Shown here piece after piece: positions 36,535-45,453 of a stretch of 64,000 nucleotides of DNA. The notes beneath the pieces were generated by a model. That model did not search any database and was not told where the DNA came from. It saw nothing but the letters and a program-made list of their open reading frames with translations. Within the stretch, counting starts at the first letter, position 1. Each line of letters opens with the position of its first letter. Position numbers and translations under genes: made by a program. This DNA comes from an uncultured Flammeovirgaceae bacterium. Its GTDB lineage: Bacteria; Bacteroidota; Bacteroidia; Cytophagales; Cyclobacteriaceae. The DNA lies in NCBI GenBank assembly GCA_937883755.1, contig CAKZYA010000023.1:1-64000 (forward strand). Reading direction: 5' to 3'.

Positions 36535-36987
36535 CTATCCTGCCATGATGTAATCTAATGACTTCTTCAAATGTTGATCAACCACATTGAGCTCAGATCC
36601 TGATCTCAGTGGGACAGTACCTAGGCAGGTATGGGTGACGTACGCTAATTTTTCAGAACGATTAATTAACTGATCATAGTGCTTTTTATCAAATAGCGTA
36701 ACCAAACCGCTGGGCGATCCGCCGATATTATATGCTAATAATGCCGTTCCATCCGCAATAATAGCGTAAGTATCTGGATAGGTGATATAGTCAGTGGTCG
36801 CTTGCATGAAGCTTTGTATCTTGTGCAAATAAACGGTCACTAATTCAGGTTCATTATTCCCCATTGAAAGGCGGTCAACTTGCGCTAAGCAAAGGTTACT
36901 ACCCAATGTGAGTTCCCGTTCAATAATCTTATTGATATAATCTGCCTTACCGTCAGGCAACGCTGGATGATTGTGTCTCGCCTGCAT
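36535..36987 (-). CDS. Hypothetical protein next to the coupling protein
   Basis: A 150-residue cytoplasmic protein overlapping the 3' end of the coupling-protein gene by 35 bases in another frame. It has alternating helix and strand (INKIIERELTLGSNLCLAQ, DTYAIIADGTALLAYNI) and no membrane segment. No family recognised. Its position between the coupling protein and a small membrane protein suggests a mobilisation accessory or unrelated regulator. Confidence 0.6.
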   Translation of the reverse strand: MQARHNHPALPDGKADYINKIIERELTLGSNLCLAQVDRLSMGNNEPELVTVYLHKIQSFMQATTDYITYPDTYAIIADGTALLAYNIGGSPSGLVTLFDKKHYDQLINRSEKLAYVTHTCLGTVPLRSGSELNVVDQHLKKSLDYIMAG

Positions 36988-38875
36988 CTTCGTATATATT
37001 TTTATAGCCCGAAATGATGGTCTCTACCTCTTGACGAATATTGTCAAAATTCTTTTGAATCATTTCTTCAATTTCATTATCCTCTAATGGTAGCTCACTA
37101 TCCTTGCCAAAAAACCCTATAAAGTTGGGAATTGGATAAATTTTCTTAAATTTTTTCTCTTTAAACCTAACGTAAAAGTAGGGTTGCTTTTCATCAGTAG
37201 TTCTTCCGACAAATTCTCCCTTTCTTAAAGCTTGTACCTCGTTTGAGCGAATGATTGGCTTATCAACGATACTATAGTTTTGACTCAAGTTTCCAGTACT
37301 CTGTTTCATATAGTTCATACTTTCCCCCTTGGAAACTACTTCACGAGGTTCATAACCAATGCTTTTTGAGATCATCTCTGCGGTACGTGTCGAATTCACC
37401 CGACCATAAAATACATTATTCAAATTACCAATGATGCTTTCCGCCTTATCAGCACCATACTGCTCTCTGTACATAGCCAATTCCTGTAAGATCACTGTTA
37501 TGGCAATTTTGTTGTCTCGAGCAACAGCTGCCAAATGATCCATATCATTCAAATAGAGGGCTGCCGCTTCATCCAGCGTAAGATAGCTTTTGTGTTTATT
37601 AGCTACGTTCATCTGTTGCAATGCAACCGTAAATAGGCAGCTGATCACTGGTGCTAAACTCTTACGAATTTTGGGGTCCATACCTATTGAAAGATGAACA
37701 GGATTATCTGGATTGTTAATATCTAAGGTAAAGTCACTCGTTGATAGTCTCCAGGCTAATTCCTCTGTATTTAACTTAGTAATTATACCCTGCAAAGTTG
37801 ATATCTGACCTGCTAACTGACGTTCGGCATTCGTGTCTATAGAGGTTATGATTGTGCGTATTTGTTCATCGCACACCGGCTCGCTCCTGAGCATGGAGAA
37901 AACATGTTTATAATCGTGGTAAAGTATCGTATTGATGACGTGTGACAGCGTACACTGCTGAGGATGATTCAATTTATAAAAATAGATAATGGCCGTAAGC
38001 CAACGAATTGCGCTAATCGTAAAGAAACCGTCTGGATTTTTTATGGTAGACTTATCAAGATTATTGATGAAGACGGTAGCAAACTCTTCAGCATAATTCA
38101 TATTCTTTATGTAGGCCGGCTCTAGAATATTCACCCGGTGGCTCTTCCGGACATTATTAAAATCTAATACATACAATGGAAATTTAGCTCGTTTCCCTTC
38201 TTCCACTAAGATGGTATGGAGCTCGTTGGTAAGAGCGGGATACTTATAATCAAATATCAGTCCACAGAACCCCTTTTTTACATGACTGATCATCGTTCGC
38301 CTTACTATCGATCCTGACTTACCTGATCCCGATCCGGCAACGACCAAAGTATGGCGATAGGGTTCCACATTGTTAATATACCCTCGCCCTCTGGTTGGAA
38401 AACTGATCGAGTCTTCCGTATTTAATTTTGGTCTCTTGACAAAACTTGTTGGCTTTTTGGGTAGAATAAATTTAGCCAGGGGCAACCCAACAAAAAACAT
38501 CAAAAAGCTCACGGGGTAGAAATATTGAAAATTCAGAAAGAAGCGCTCAAAATTTATAAACCACCACCCACCAATAAGTGCTAACAAAAAGCCGAGTACT
38601 TGTACCCATAACGGAAAGGGTGTTACACCACGTTTTCGGCTGGGTTTATCGTATCGAGTCATACTCAGCGAAAGATAAAGTAGTATAACATACCCTGCCA
38701 CTATCCCTATTCGTAGTATAGGTATCGCCCCTTCTAATAGTTTTAGCGCTTTAAAAGCAAGCCCCTCAATAGTTCCTTCGTAAAAAATTAGCAGATAATA
38801 GTCAATGTATAGAAGGCCTATACAAGCGATCATCATGAATAGCAAAAAACCCTGTAGTTGTCGGTTGAATAGCAT
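36953..38875 (-). CDS. Type IV coupling protein (TraG/VirD4 family)
   Basis: A 640-residue conjugation ATPase. Four hydrophobic segments (about 8-30, 52-70, 90-106, 118-136) anchor it in the inner membrane. Walker A GSGSGKS is at 181-187 after LVVA; Walker B is YLTLDEAAALYL in the middle of the motor domain, with DNKIAITVILQELAMYREQYG after it. This matches Bacteroidota TraG/VirD4 coupling proteins, which dock the relaxosome onto the secretion channel and pump DNA. It starts 11 bases after the relaxase stop, in the same operon. The C-terminal 60 residues are acidic and variable, the usual relaxosome-contact part. Confidence 0.9.
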   Translation of the reverse strand: MLFNRQLQGFLLFMMIACIGLLYIDYYLLIFYEGTIEGLAFKALKLLEGAIPILRIGIVAGYVILLYLSLSMTRYDKPSRKRGVTPFPLWVQVLGFLLALIGGWWFINFERFFLNFQYFYPVSFLMFFVGLPLAKFILPKKPTSFVKRPKLNTEDSISFPTRGRGYINNVEPYRHTLVVAGSGSGKSGSIVRRTMISHVKKGFCGLIFDYKYPALTNELHTILVEEGKRAKFPLYVLDFNNVRKSHRVNILEPAYIKNMNYAEEFATVFINNLDKSTIKNPDGFFTISAIRWLTAIIYFYKLNHPQQCTLSHVINTILYHDYKHVFSMLRSEPVCDEQIRTIITSIDTNAERQLAGQISTLQGIITKLNTEELAWRLSTSDFTLDINNPDNPVHLSIGMDPKIRKSLAPVISCLFTVALQQMNVANKHKSYLTLDEAAALYLNDMDHLAAVARDNKIAITVILQELAMYREQYGADKAESIIGNLNNVFYGRVNSTRTAEMISKSIGYEPREVVSKGESMNYMKQSTGNLSQNYSIVDKPIIRSNEVQALRKGEFVGRTTDEKQPYFYVRFKEKKFKKIYPIPNFIGFFGKDSELPLEDNEIEEMIQKNFDNIRQEVETIISGYKNIYEDAGETQSSSVA

Positions 38876-38886
38876 TTCTTTTTGTT

Positions 38887-40089
38887 TTAACTAACTTCAA
38901 TGTTATCCCCGTCTTGACCTTTTTCCTTATGCCTCTTCATTCTTTTCCTTTCGCTAGCCAGCAACAATGTTTCTTTGATTGCCAAAGGACTTCTTGCTGA
39001 TTTTATCAGGGTACTTAACTGAGCTGATTGAATACGAATAGTATTGAAATTACTTTTTTCAATGGGATATCTATTTTCTAATCGCTTGAAATGCTCACTT
39101 GCTTTTTCTACCCTTCCGTTCTCAACAAAGAAGTATGGATCACCAACTGCTTCTCCCCTTTTGTACTTTCCACTCAGTCTAGACAAATTAATAAAAAACA
39201 CTTTACTGTATTGATATTTCTCCCCTATGTTCTTTAGTATTTCTGGGTCTATCGCTATATCCGGATGTTCTTTACTCAACCTTTCCACAAAGCGGTCAAT
39301 TCTTTCTTCATATCTCAACCTTTCCTTACGATCGTATTTATCGTAAAAGCGACGACTCATTGTATCGTGTTCGTAGCCAAACAGTTTTTCAAACGATCTT
39401 CCAGATTGTAACTGAAAATTTTTAATATGAAACCGTTTCCGAACCGTTAAGGGGTTTAACGTAATTTTCTGGGCTTTATCTCTGGCACTGACAATTACAT
39501 GGATGTGTTTATTTAGCCCTGGCTTCCTCTCCCCTACCCTAAATAATTCAGGGTCATACCGCTTCTCATCCCTTCTCTCTGCTCTCTTATGGATTTTCTC
39601 TTTTTCATTCTGACTGATACCACCCCGCATCAATTCCCTTTCTCGTTCGCTGAGCAATTCATCCTGTTTTAAATCAATCGCTTTGATTTTCCTATCCTCG
39701 TGAATAGCTGCGACCCACACTACATCTTTACTTTCAATCCTACGACCTTTTTTTAGTTTGTAGGTATCAGCATAATGCTGCATCACCATACGGGTATATT
39801 GTCTTAGTCGCTTATTGCTATTACCTATATGTCGTAACTCATCCTCTGATGGACTGATTACGATGGAATAAAATTTCGCACCTCCTTTTCTCAGACCCTT
39901 TACATTATTGTTTATCATTTCTTTTGCCAAGTTGGGGGTAATATTGCTTCGATCCTGATTAAAAAATAAGAGCGTCTTCCCCTCCTCTTTCTTTTCATGC
40001 TTTAGATACTCAATCAATGCATCTACCCCTTCTGAATTGTCATAAACTTTTTTCCCATCCTTTTCTGGTTGAATTACTTTTATGTGCAT
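38887..40089 (-). CDS. Relaxase/mobilisation protein (BtgB, DUF5712-like)
   Basis: A 400-residue protein. It opens MHIKVIQPEKDGKKVYDN and continues LIEYLKHEKKEE, FYSIVISPSEDELRHIGN, then a histidine pair in HIHVIVSARD (H195, H197), the metal-binding HxH of HUH nucleases; Tyr98 is a possible active tyrosine. This pattern fits the DUF5712/BtgB mobilisation proteins of Bacteroides transfer factors. The C-terminal half is basic and helical. It should nick oriT together with the BtgA-like protein encoded 5 bases upstream. The likely oriT lies in the AT-rich region beyond btgA. Confidence 0.85.
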   Translation of the reverse strand: MHIKVIQPEKDGKKVYDNSEGVDALIEYLKHEKKEEGKTLLFFNQDRSNITPNLAKEMINNNVKGLRKGGAKFYSIVISPSEDELRHIGNSNKRLRQYTRMVMQHYADTYKLKKGRRIESKDVVWVAAIHEDRKIKAIDLKQDELLSERERELMRGGISQNEKEKIHKRAERRDEKRYDPELFRVGERKPGLNKHIHVIVSARDKAQKITLNPLTVRKRFHIKNFQLQSGRSFEKLFGYEHDTMSRRFYDKYDRKERLRYEERIDRFVERLSKEHPDIAIDPEILKNIGEKYQYSKVFFINLSRLSGKYKRGEAVGDPYFFVENGRVEKASEHFKRLENRYPIEKSNFNTIRIQSAQLSTLIKSARSPLAIKETLLLASERKRMKRHKEKGQDGDNIEVS

Positions 40090-40094
40090 ACCTT

Positions 40095-40493
40095 TTACCT
40101 CGACCTTTCTTTTAGGTTCTCATTGATGTATTCCAAAATAGACTTAGTAACATTTTCCTTTTCTTCATCCTTTACTAGTAGCTCAGTGAATTGAGTACTT
40201 ATGGCTTCCAACCATAGTCTGCTATGGATTACTTCGTGAGCTACATCTTTGATAACGTTTGAATTCATATCATGCAATTGTTTAAGAATTAAATCCACGC
40301 CAGTCCGTAGTTCCAGCTGCAGTTCAGCATCATTTTTCGGATCATATTGCTCCGGGTTAATTTGACGGAGCGCAAAAAACTCACAACACTTACTAACGTA
40401 TTCCTTTTTACTCAGCCCACAGAGCGAAGATTGCTCTGTTACTTTAATATTTAAACGTTCATCACGTAATTCTGTCGTATAACGTTGATTCAT
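40095..40493 (-). CDS. BtgA-like mobilisation accessory protein
   Basis: A 132-residue protein, mostly helical. The N-terminus RLNIKVTEQSSLCGLSKKEYVSKC has the strand-helix form of ribbon-helix-helix DNA-binding proteins; the rest is amphipathic helix (LQLELRTGVDLILKQLHDM). Its position directly before the BtgB-like relaxase, 5 bases apart, matches the btgA-btgB order. The likely role is oriT recognition in the relaxosome and autoregulation from the adjacent AT-rich region. The family call is by context plus pattern. Confidence 0.7.
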   Translation of the reverse strand: MNQRYTTELRDERLNIKVTEQSSLCGLSKKEYVSKCCEFFALRQINPEQYDPKNDAELQLELRTGVDLILKQLHDMNSNVIKDVAHEVIHSRLWLEAISTQFTELLVKDEEKENVTKSILEYINENLKERSR

Positions 40494-41200
40494 TCAGTTT
40501 GTATACATTTATATATTGATAATCAATTATTTATAAATTTTACACAACTTTTTAAATAAAAAAAGCTACGTTTTTTCAGTCCAATTTACTTAAATTAATG
40601 ATTTTGATCAAAAATGTTAAATTACTTCTTGCTAAGAAATACTAAATGAAGCAATTTAGAGGCTCTCTGCGCTCTTCAATGTCAAAATCAGGGAATTGTC
40701 CACTTCTACCCTTCTGATCGCTGTGAGGCTACTACATGCTTTCAGGTGCAGGCTTTAGCAATTAGAGTCCAGGCAATTGTTATAACAATTTATAGGTATG
40801 TATAAAATTTTAAAATTTATTTTAAAGTAGCAATCCAGTAAATAAAATTTAAAAATTAATTTAATTATGCATTTATTTAGAATAGTGGTTATCCATTAAT
40901 TCATAAATAGCATATTAAATAATAAGATAAATAGTATTTATAAAAATACTATATTTGGTGAACACAATTTATTCAATTTCAATAAATACATTTTTCATAT
41001 TTCTTTTATACTGCAATACTGCTTTTTACAATTAAAAAATATATTTGAAAATTTCATTTACAATAAATAAATATTTGAATAAATAGTATTTACATATATG
41101 GATATTATTTTAAAATTCTTTTTAGAATTAATGTAGATTAAAATTTTTGAGTATCTTCAAATCATCAAATTACAATAAATTCTAAATTAACGATTCTTAT
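40494..41200. promoter_or_regulatory. AT-rich divergent region, candidate oriT/partition site
   Basis: About 700 bases between the divergent btgA-like and parA-like genes, very AT-rich in its right two thirds. A perfect 9-bp inverted repeat ATAGTATTT / AAATACTAT (40931-40939 and 40944-40952) is overlapped by a 14-bp element ATAAATAGTATTTA (40927-40940) that recurs at 41079-41092. TATATTTG -7-like boxes occur at 40950-40957 and 41040-41047. Such repeats upstream of parA and relaxase genes fit a partition/operator site, oriT or origin; which one cannot be told. Confidence 0.5.
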
Positions 41201-41905
41201 ATGTTAGTTCTGTCGGTAATGAACCAAAAGGGGGGATGTGGTAAGTCAGTTCTCACCGTTTTGCTGGCCAACACGCTTTCAGTTGACTTCGGCTTGAAAG
41301 TCATGATTATAGAAGTTGATGAGCAACAAACGATTCTTGATGTTCGGAAAATGGATAGGGAATATGAGACTGATTTTCCCTACCCCATAGAGGTTATGCC
41401 GATATGGGTAGATATGGGTAAAAAGAAAGAGAAGGTTCTTCAAGACTTTCTTGATAAAAAATTTGAAGAAGATGAGTATGACCTTATACTGGTTGATATA
41501 CCAGGGCGGACAGATGATAAAATGATCTTACATGCTCTTGCACTTATGGATGCCTTTTTGATTCCCTTAGTTTCGGATACAGCTGATCGGAACGCTACAT
41601 TGAATTTTTGTATTACCGCTAAACAAATGCAGATAATGAATCAAGAAATCGGAAAGGAACTTGATATTTGGGGGGTTCGAAACAGGTTACGTAACCGATA
41701 TGAAGAGAAAGACTTTGAAGCGTTTTGTAATCAGATTGATTTACCGCTGTTCGATAGCAGCCTTCGGGAATTAGTCGCCTACTCCAGATTCAATACCTAC
41801 GAAGGATTTGTGAGTAATCCAGCGCATAAGAAGGATGTGCGGGAAGAAGTTCAAGCTTTTGCAAAAGAATTCATCAACCGATTCGACCTACCTGTATATG
41901 CCTAA
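41201..41905 (+). CDS. parA: ParA-family ATPase
   Basis: A 234-residue MinD/ParA ATPase with deviant Walker A NQKGGCGKS (residues 8-16, including the signature Lys10), switch I-like EVDEQQTILDVR and Walker B LILVDIPGR. It lacks an N-terminal DNA-binding extension, so it is a short (type Ib-like) ParA. It overlaps the following basic gene by 8 bases. Role: plasmid partition, or, as in Bacteroides conjugative transposons, the TraA position at the head of a transfer region. The repeats upstream may be its partner's binding site. Confidence 0.88.
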   Translation: MLVLSVMNQKGGCGKSVLTVLLANTLSVDFGLKVMIIEVDEQQTILDVRKMDREYETDFPYPIEVMPIWVDMGKKKEKVLQDFLDKKFEEDEYDLILVDIPGRTDDKMILHALALMDAFLIPLVSDTADRNATLNFCITAKQMQIMNQEIGKELDIWGVRNRLRNRYEEKDFEAFCNQIDLPLFDSSLRELVAYSRFNTYEGFVSNPAHKKDVREEVQAFAKEFINRFDLPVYA

Positions 41906-42629
41906 TAGTATTGACAAGTCTAAAATATTATCTAATCTGCCTTCTGCTTCACGTAAAAAGCGAAGAAAAAGGCTGGTAGTTGATGATGATTCTTTACAGC
42001 AAATAAGGGATGAAACACTAGAACAGACCTATCCAAATATTGAGGATACTTCAACTGATGAGTCAATCACGGTAGAAAGTAATGATACAACATCGTCAGA
42101 AGAAGCTACAACAGAAAAAGTAGCTATTGATAAAGCTACTTCAAAAGAAAATGAGGAAAGTAAGAAGAAAAAGTCTGCTCCTAAAACTGCCAAAAAGCCA
42201 ATAAAAAGAAGGGCAACGAAAAGCCAATCAAATCAAACTCAAAAGCAAGTAGTTGATGACAAACAAAGTAAATCATTTACAACGTTCAGTTGCTATGAAA
42301 ATACAGTTAACAATGTTCGCTTTTTATGTAGTGTACTACGAGAAAACCAGTACGATTTTGTAGGACAAGCAGTTAATTCATATCATGAACATTTGTTAAA
42401 AAAAGGAAAGTTATCGTCTTTTACACAAGGGGACAAAGAAAAGAATGATCAACCAATGGATTTCCTTCAAATCATGGTAGAAGACAATAAATTGGCTAAG
42501 ATGGATGCACTTTTATTAGGGATACATAAGTATCAATTTTGCCACGATGCCATCATGTTCCATGTAGAACAACTTACAAAAAAAGGATTGATACCAAAAC
42601 CTTATTTAGCCATCATTAAAAGCAACTAA
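41898..42629 (+). CDS. Basic ParA partner / DUF3408-like protein
   Basis: 243 residues, starting at the ATG inside the parA 3' end (8-base overlap). The N-terminal half is low complexity, basic and Ser/Thr/Glu-rich (KKKSAPKTAKKPIKRR), probably disordered. The C-terminal part (FTTFSCYENTVNNVRFLCSVLRENQYDFVGQAVNSYHEHLLKK) looks like the small DNA-binding end of DUF3408/TraB proteins that follow TraA in Bacteroides elements. The likely role is centromere or oriT binding partner of the ParA-like ATPase. Function inferred. Confidence 0.65.
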   Translation: MPNSIDKSKILSNLPSASRKKRRKRLVVDDDSLQQIRDETLEQTYPNIEDTSTDESITVESNDTTSSEEATTEKVAIDKATSKENEESKKKKSAPKTAKKPIKRRATKSQSNQTQKQVVDDKQSKSFTTFSCYENTVNNVRFLCSVLRENQYDFVGQAVNSYHEHLLKKGKLSSFTQGDKEKNDQPMDFLQIMVEDNKLAKMDALLLGIHKYQFCHDAIMFHVEQLTKKGLIPKPYLAIIKSN

Positions 42630-42735
42630 GATTCTTTTCCCTTTTGTTATTCAATTGGGTGATTCAAAATGATTTTTTCACTGAAAGTTAACACTAGAAA
42701 GTCACTTCGTAATAGGGTAGGGTGGGAGCTTATTG

Positions 42736-44424
42736 TTAATGCTTGATTTCTTGTTGATTAGTTTTCGGTGTTTTTTGAATTTGCTTATCTAGTGAAAGAA
42801 TACGCTTATCTTCCATCTTGATGAATTGATCAATTTTTTTCACGCCCAGGTGAGGGTACTCCCGGTAGTATCGAAGCCGTTTAGCAAGTTTCTCAAATTC
42901 TGGTTTACCCTGTATCTGCTTTTGAATAGCGTCTATTTCTTGATTGTATTTATTTCGTAATGCTGCAAAAGCTTTTTGCGGGTCATTTTCTGCATTCATA
43001 TTTTTTCTAGTAAGGGTCGGATTAGGTTGTCTGGGAGATGGTGATTGTTGTTCCAGTTTCAATGCTTTTTCAGCTGTTATTCCTCGCTGTACATCACTTT
43101 TTAATTGAGGCAATTTTTCTACTGGTTGAACCAGAGTAGGACTAGAAACTGCGTTAGCCCTGCGTATATTATTTACAGTACGGGCATCTTTTTCCTTTGA
43201 AAAATAGGATAGTGATTTTCGGTCATTATTAATGATTGCTAACTCTTTAAGGGTAAATTGAACCTGCTTATTATTGATTGTGTAGTGGATAAAATTGTCA
43301 GCAGATCTACCGTTAGACAACGTATTCATTTGTTCATAATCTTTATGAAGATATGCCTTCATCAGACTAAGATTAACTTTGCTTTTTGGAGGATACGGAT
43401 GCTCGGGATCACGAATATTTTTGTTAAGGAACCGTGACTTGTACATCTGTTCAGCAGCTAGGTCGGCATTCCAATCCTTAAAGGTTGGCTTTTTAACTTG
43501 AATTGGTATGTTAGTATCCTTCAATGCATTTTTCAGTTGACGATCATACTCCAGGCCACTTTTATCCCGGTCGTTGAGTAATATTATTTTACTCGGTTTC
43601 AGCTCATTAATCTTATGATGAATTATTTGTAGTTGTTTTTTACCTGGATTTCCTGCGGTACTAAGATAGATATAGTTATCAGGTTGTTTCCCAATACCTT
43701 CTTTTTGAAAGTGGCTTAACCCCTCAATGGGATTCTCAAAGCTCACCACGAGAGCATCAATTTTGCCTAGATGGTTCGTGGGATTGCTAATAAAAACCCC
43801 ATTTCTTTTGCCCAGGTATTTATTTTCATCCCGATTTTTAAGTACAATACCCTGCGTTTTTAGTGTTTCATCCTGCATGATAAAGGCTACATATTGATTC
43901 CCCTTAAATTGATGCGCTTTGATTTTTCCTTCGAACGCCTTATGCTGAATCGTTTCCTTTGAAAGGAAACGATATTCCAGCTCGGCAAGATCCTGCTTAC
44001 CTTTATCAGAGGCAATTTTATTTACGACATACGATACTCGCTTATTCCTTTCGGCTTCATCCAATGATTCAGTACGATTGTTAGACTTTCTAGGCGAAGT
44101 GGCGACCTGGTCAATGCCGCCCCCCTGGTACTGCAAAATATATTCTCGGGCTTCATCCAAAGACTTATTTTGCCTGCTCATGGCAAAGTCAATGATGGAA
44201 CCTTTATCCTGCTTATCATACTGATTGAAAAAATATCTTGCTAGCTGTTTATTACCATTGGTCGGTACGACCAACTTATCACCCGTAGCTTCATTGGTGA
44301 AAGCAGCATGTCGGGCTGTGTTTCGGCTTTTATCAACGGTATATCCGTGATCCTGAAGGTAGTCACGAATATCGATCGTTTCCTTTAGCACGTCCAATTG
44401 CTCTTTTTTCGATAATTTATTCAT
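42736..44424 (-). CDS. Toprim-domain primase-like protein
   Basis: A 562-residue protein. The N-terminal region (DIRDYLQDHGYTVDKSRNTARHAAF ... GSIIDFAMSRQNKSLDEAREYI) corresponds to the CHC2 zinc-finger part of plasmid primases but has lost the cysteines. A DUF3991-like segment follows. The Toprim domain has SFE (E230) and LLNDRDKSG (D285-x-D287). The C-terminal 150 residues are basic and helical. Mobilisation primases of this form act on transferred single strands. It lies alone on the minus strand between parA and the Tra operon and is divergent from the latter. Confidence 0.82.
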   Translation of the reverse strand: MNKLSKKEQLDVLKETIDIRDYLQDHGYTVDKSRNTARHAAFTNEATGDKLVVPTNGNKQLARYFFNQYDKQDKGSIIDFAMSRQNKSLDEAREYILQYQGGGIDQVATSPRKSNNRTESLDEAERNKRVSYVVNKIASDKGKQDLAELEYRFLSKETIQHKAFEGKIKAHQFKGNQYVAFIMQDETLKTQGIVLKNRDENKYLGKRNGVFISNPTNHLGKIDALVVSFENPIEGLSHFQKEGIGKQPDNYIYLSTAGNPGKKQLQIIHHKINELKPSKIILLNDRDKSGLEYDRQLKNALKDTNIPIQVKKPTFKDWNADLAAEQMYKSRFLNKNIRDPEHPYPPKSKVNLSLMKAYLHKDYEQMNTLSNGRSADNFIHYTINNKQVQFTLKELAIINNDRKSLSYFSKEKDARTVNNIRRANAVSSPTLVQPVEKLPQLKSDVQRGITAEKALKLEQQSPSPRQPNPTLTRKNMNAENDPQKAFAALRNKYNQEIDAIQKQIQGKPEFEKLAKRLRYYREYPHLGVKKIDQFIKMEDKRILSLDKQIQKTPKTNQQEIKH

Positions 44425-44507
44425 GTTGAAAAAATAGTTTTATTGCTGATAATCAGTGGCTTAAAGCATGTTTTCTAGAAATGAAAATAAAGTAGGCAAA
44501 GATTTCT

Positions 44508-44540
44508 TTTGGAGATTACTGTAAAAATACGTTATGTTTG
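44508..44540 (+). promoter_or_regulatory. Promoter of the Tra operon
   Basis: TTTG (44508-44511), a 21-base spacer and TATGTTTG (44533-44540) match the Bacteroidota sigma-ABfr consensus exactly. It lies 22 bases before the ATG of the first small gene of the operon and is divergent from the primase gene. Confidence 0.65.
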
Positions 44541-44561
44541 TTAAAACATAATAACAACTTG

Positions 44562-44750
44562 ATGTTTTTTAAAAGTAAGCCTGCATACTATTCAAAACTT
44601 CAACGGGTCACCTACTCAGTGAAGCTGAAAGAGGACAAGGATGATGTAGAAAAGCGGGAAGAGGAATATTATAAGATTTTTGCTGTCTCAGCATCCGTGA
44701 ATATTGAGGAAAGGCTTCGCAGACTTCAAGAACTTAAATCCAATGTATAA
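44562..44750 (+). CDS. Small hypothetical protein heading the Tra operon
   Basis: 62 residues from the ATG; an upstream TTG in frame would fall too close to the promoter. Charged and helical (KLKEDKDDVEKREEEYYKIF, VNIEERLRRLQELKS), cytoplasmic. It is followed after 19 bases by the VirB2-like gene. No family recognised; it may be a regulator or accessory of the transfer operon. Confidence 0.6.
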   Translation: MFFKSKPAYYSKLQRVTYSVKLKEDKDDVEKREEEYYKIFAVSASVNIEERLRRLQELKSNV

Positions 44751-44769
44751 CCCGTAATTCTTGTTTCTT

Positions 44770-45093
44770 ATGAAAAAGATTCCGTTGATCAAGGTGGTAA
44801 CCGTGTACTTTTTTGTAGCGGCGTTTACCCTGATACCCGAGCTGGCCAATGCCCAGGGCATTGCTCAGGGGGCACAGAACATGGTGACTCAGTTTATTGC
44901 CATTGCCAATGTATTATTTCCAGCATTAGCAGTAGCGGGTGTCTTGGCCTCAGTAGGCTTAGCACTCATGCAAAACCCGGCCTGGAAACGTGCTTTTATT
45001 TTCACGCTCGTAGCCTTCGCTATTTGGGGTGGCTACAATACCTACCGCGACGAAATATTCAGCTATTTCGGAGGCGGCATGGTAATTACCTAG
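44770..45093 (+). CDS. VirB2/TraE-like conjugative pilin subunit
   Basis: 107 residues from the ATG. A signal-like hydrophobic N-terminus ends ELANAQG, followed by two transmembrane helices (about 46-64 and 73-90) separated by a short polar loop (QNPAWKR). This two-helix form after a cleavable signal is that of VirB2 pilins, and of TraE (DUF4134-type) at the same position in Bacteroides Tra operons. It lies 12 bases before the VirB3-like gene. Confidence 0.75.
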   Translation: MKKIPLIKVVTVYFFVAAFTLIPELANAQGIAQGAQNMVTQFIAIANVLFPALAVAGVLASVGLALMQNPAWKRAFIFTLVAFAIWGGYNTYRDEIFSYFGGGMVIT

Positions 45094-45105
45094 ATTGGTA
45101 ACTTC

Positions 45106-45453
45106 ATGAAAAGTTATCAATCGTTAGATCGGCCTTCAGGAATACTAGGGGTTTCCTTTGATGATCTCTCGCTATTCCTTTCGGTTGTTCTGGTGTCCTT
45201 ATTCAGTTACAATATGTTACTCAAGGTTGTCATTTTACCCGGTAAGGTACTGTTGCTATTGATTGCCTCTTTTATGGTCTTGTTTTTACTATTTAGACGA
45301 TTAGGAAAAAACAAGGTTGCTATGTACATGCATTCCCGAATTGCTTATAGGATTGCTGTTCCCAGACAAATAATTATTTCTTCCGAGGATAAAATTATAC
45401 CCGATGGATATATTGAGAATAAAAAAGCGAAGAGTAACATTCGGGAAAATTAA
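45106..45453 (+). CDS. VirB3/TraF-like inner-membrane protein
   Basis: 115 residues. Two close hydrophobic helices lie at about 20-38 and 45-63, with RR after the second, followed by a cytoplasmic tail. Its place between the pilin and the VirB4 ATPase, and the VirB3 topology, support the call. Its 3' end overlaps the VirB4-like gene by 50 bases in another frame, so translation is probably coupled. Confidence 0.75.
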   Translation: MKSYQSLDRPSGILGVSFDDLSLFLSVVLVSLFSYNMLLKVVILPGKVLLLLIASFMVLFLLFRRLGKNKVAMYMHSRIAYRIAVPRQIIISSEDKIIPDGYIENKKAKSNIREN

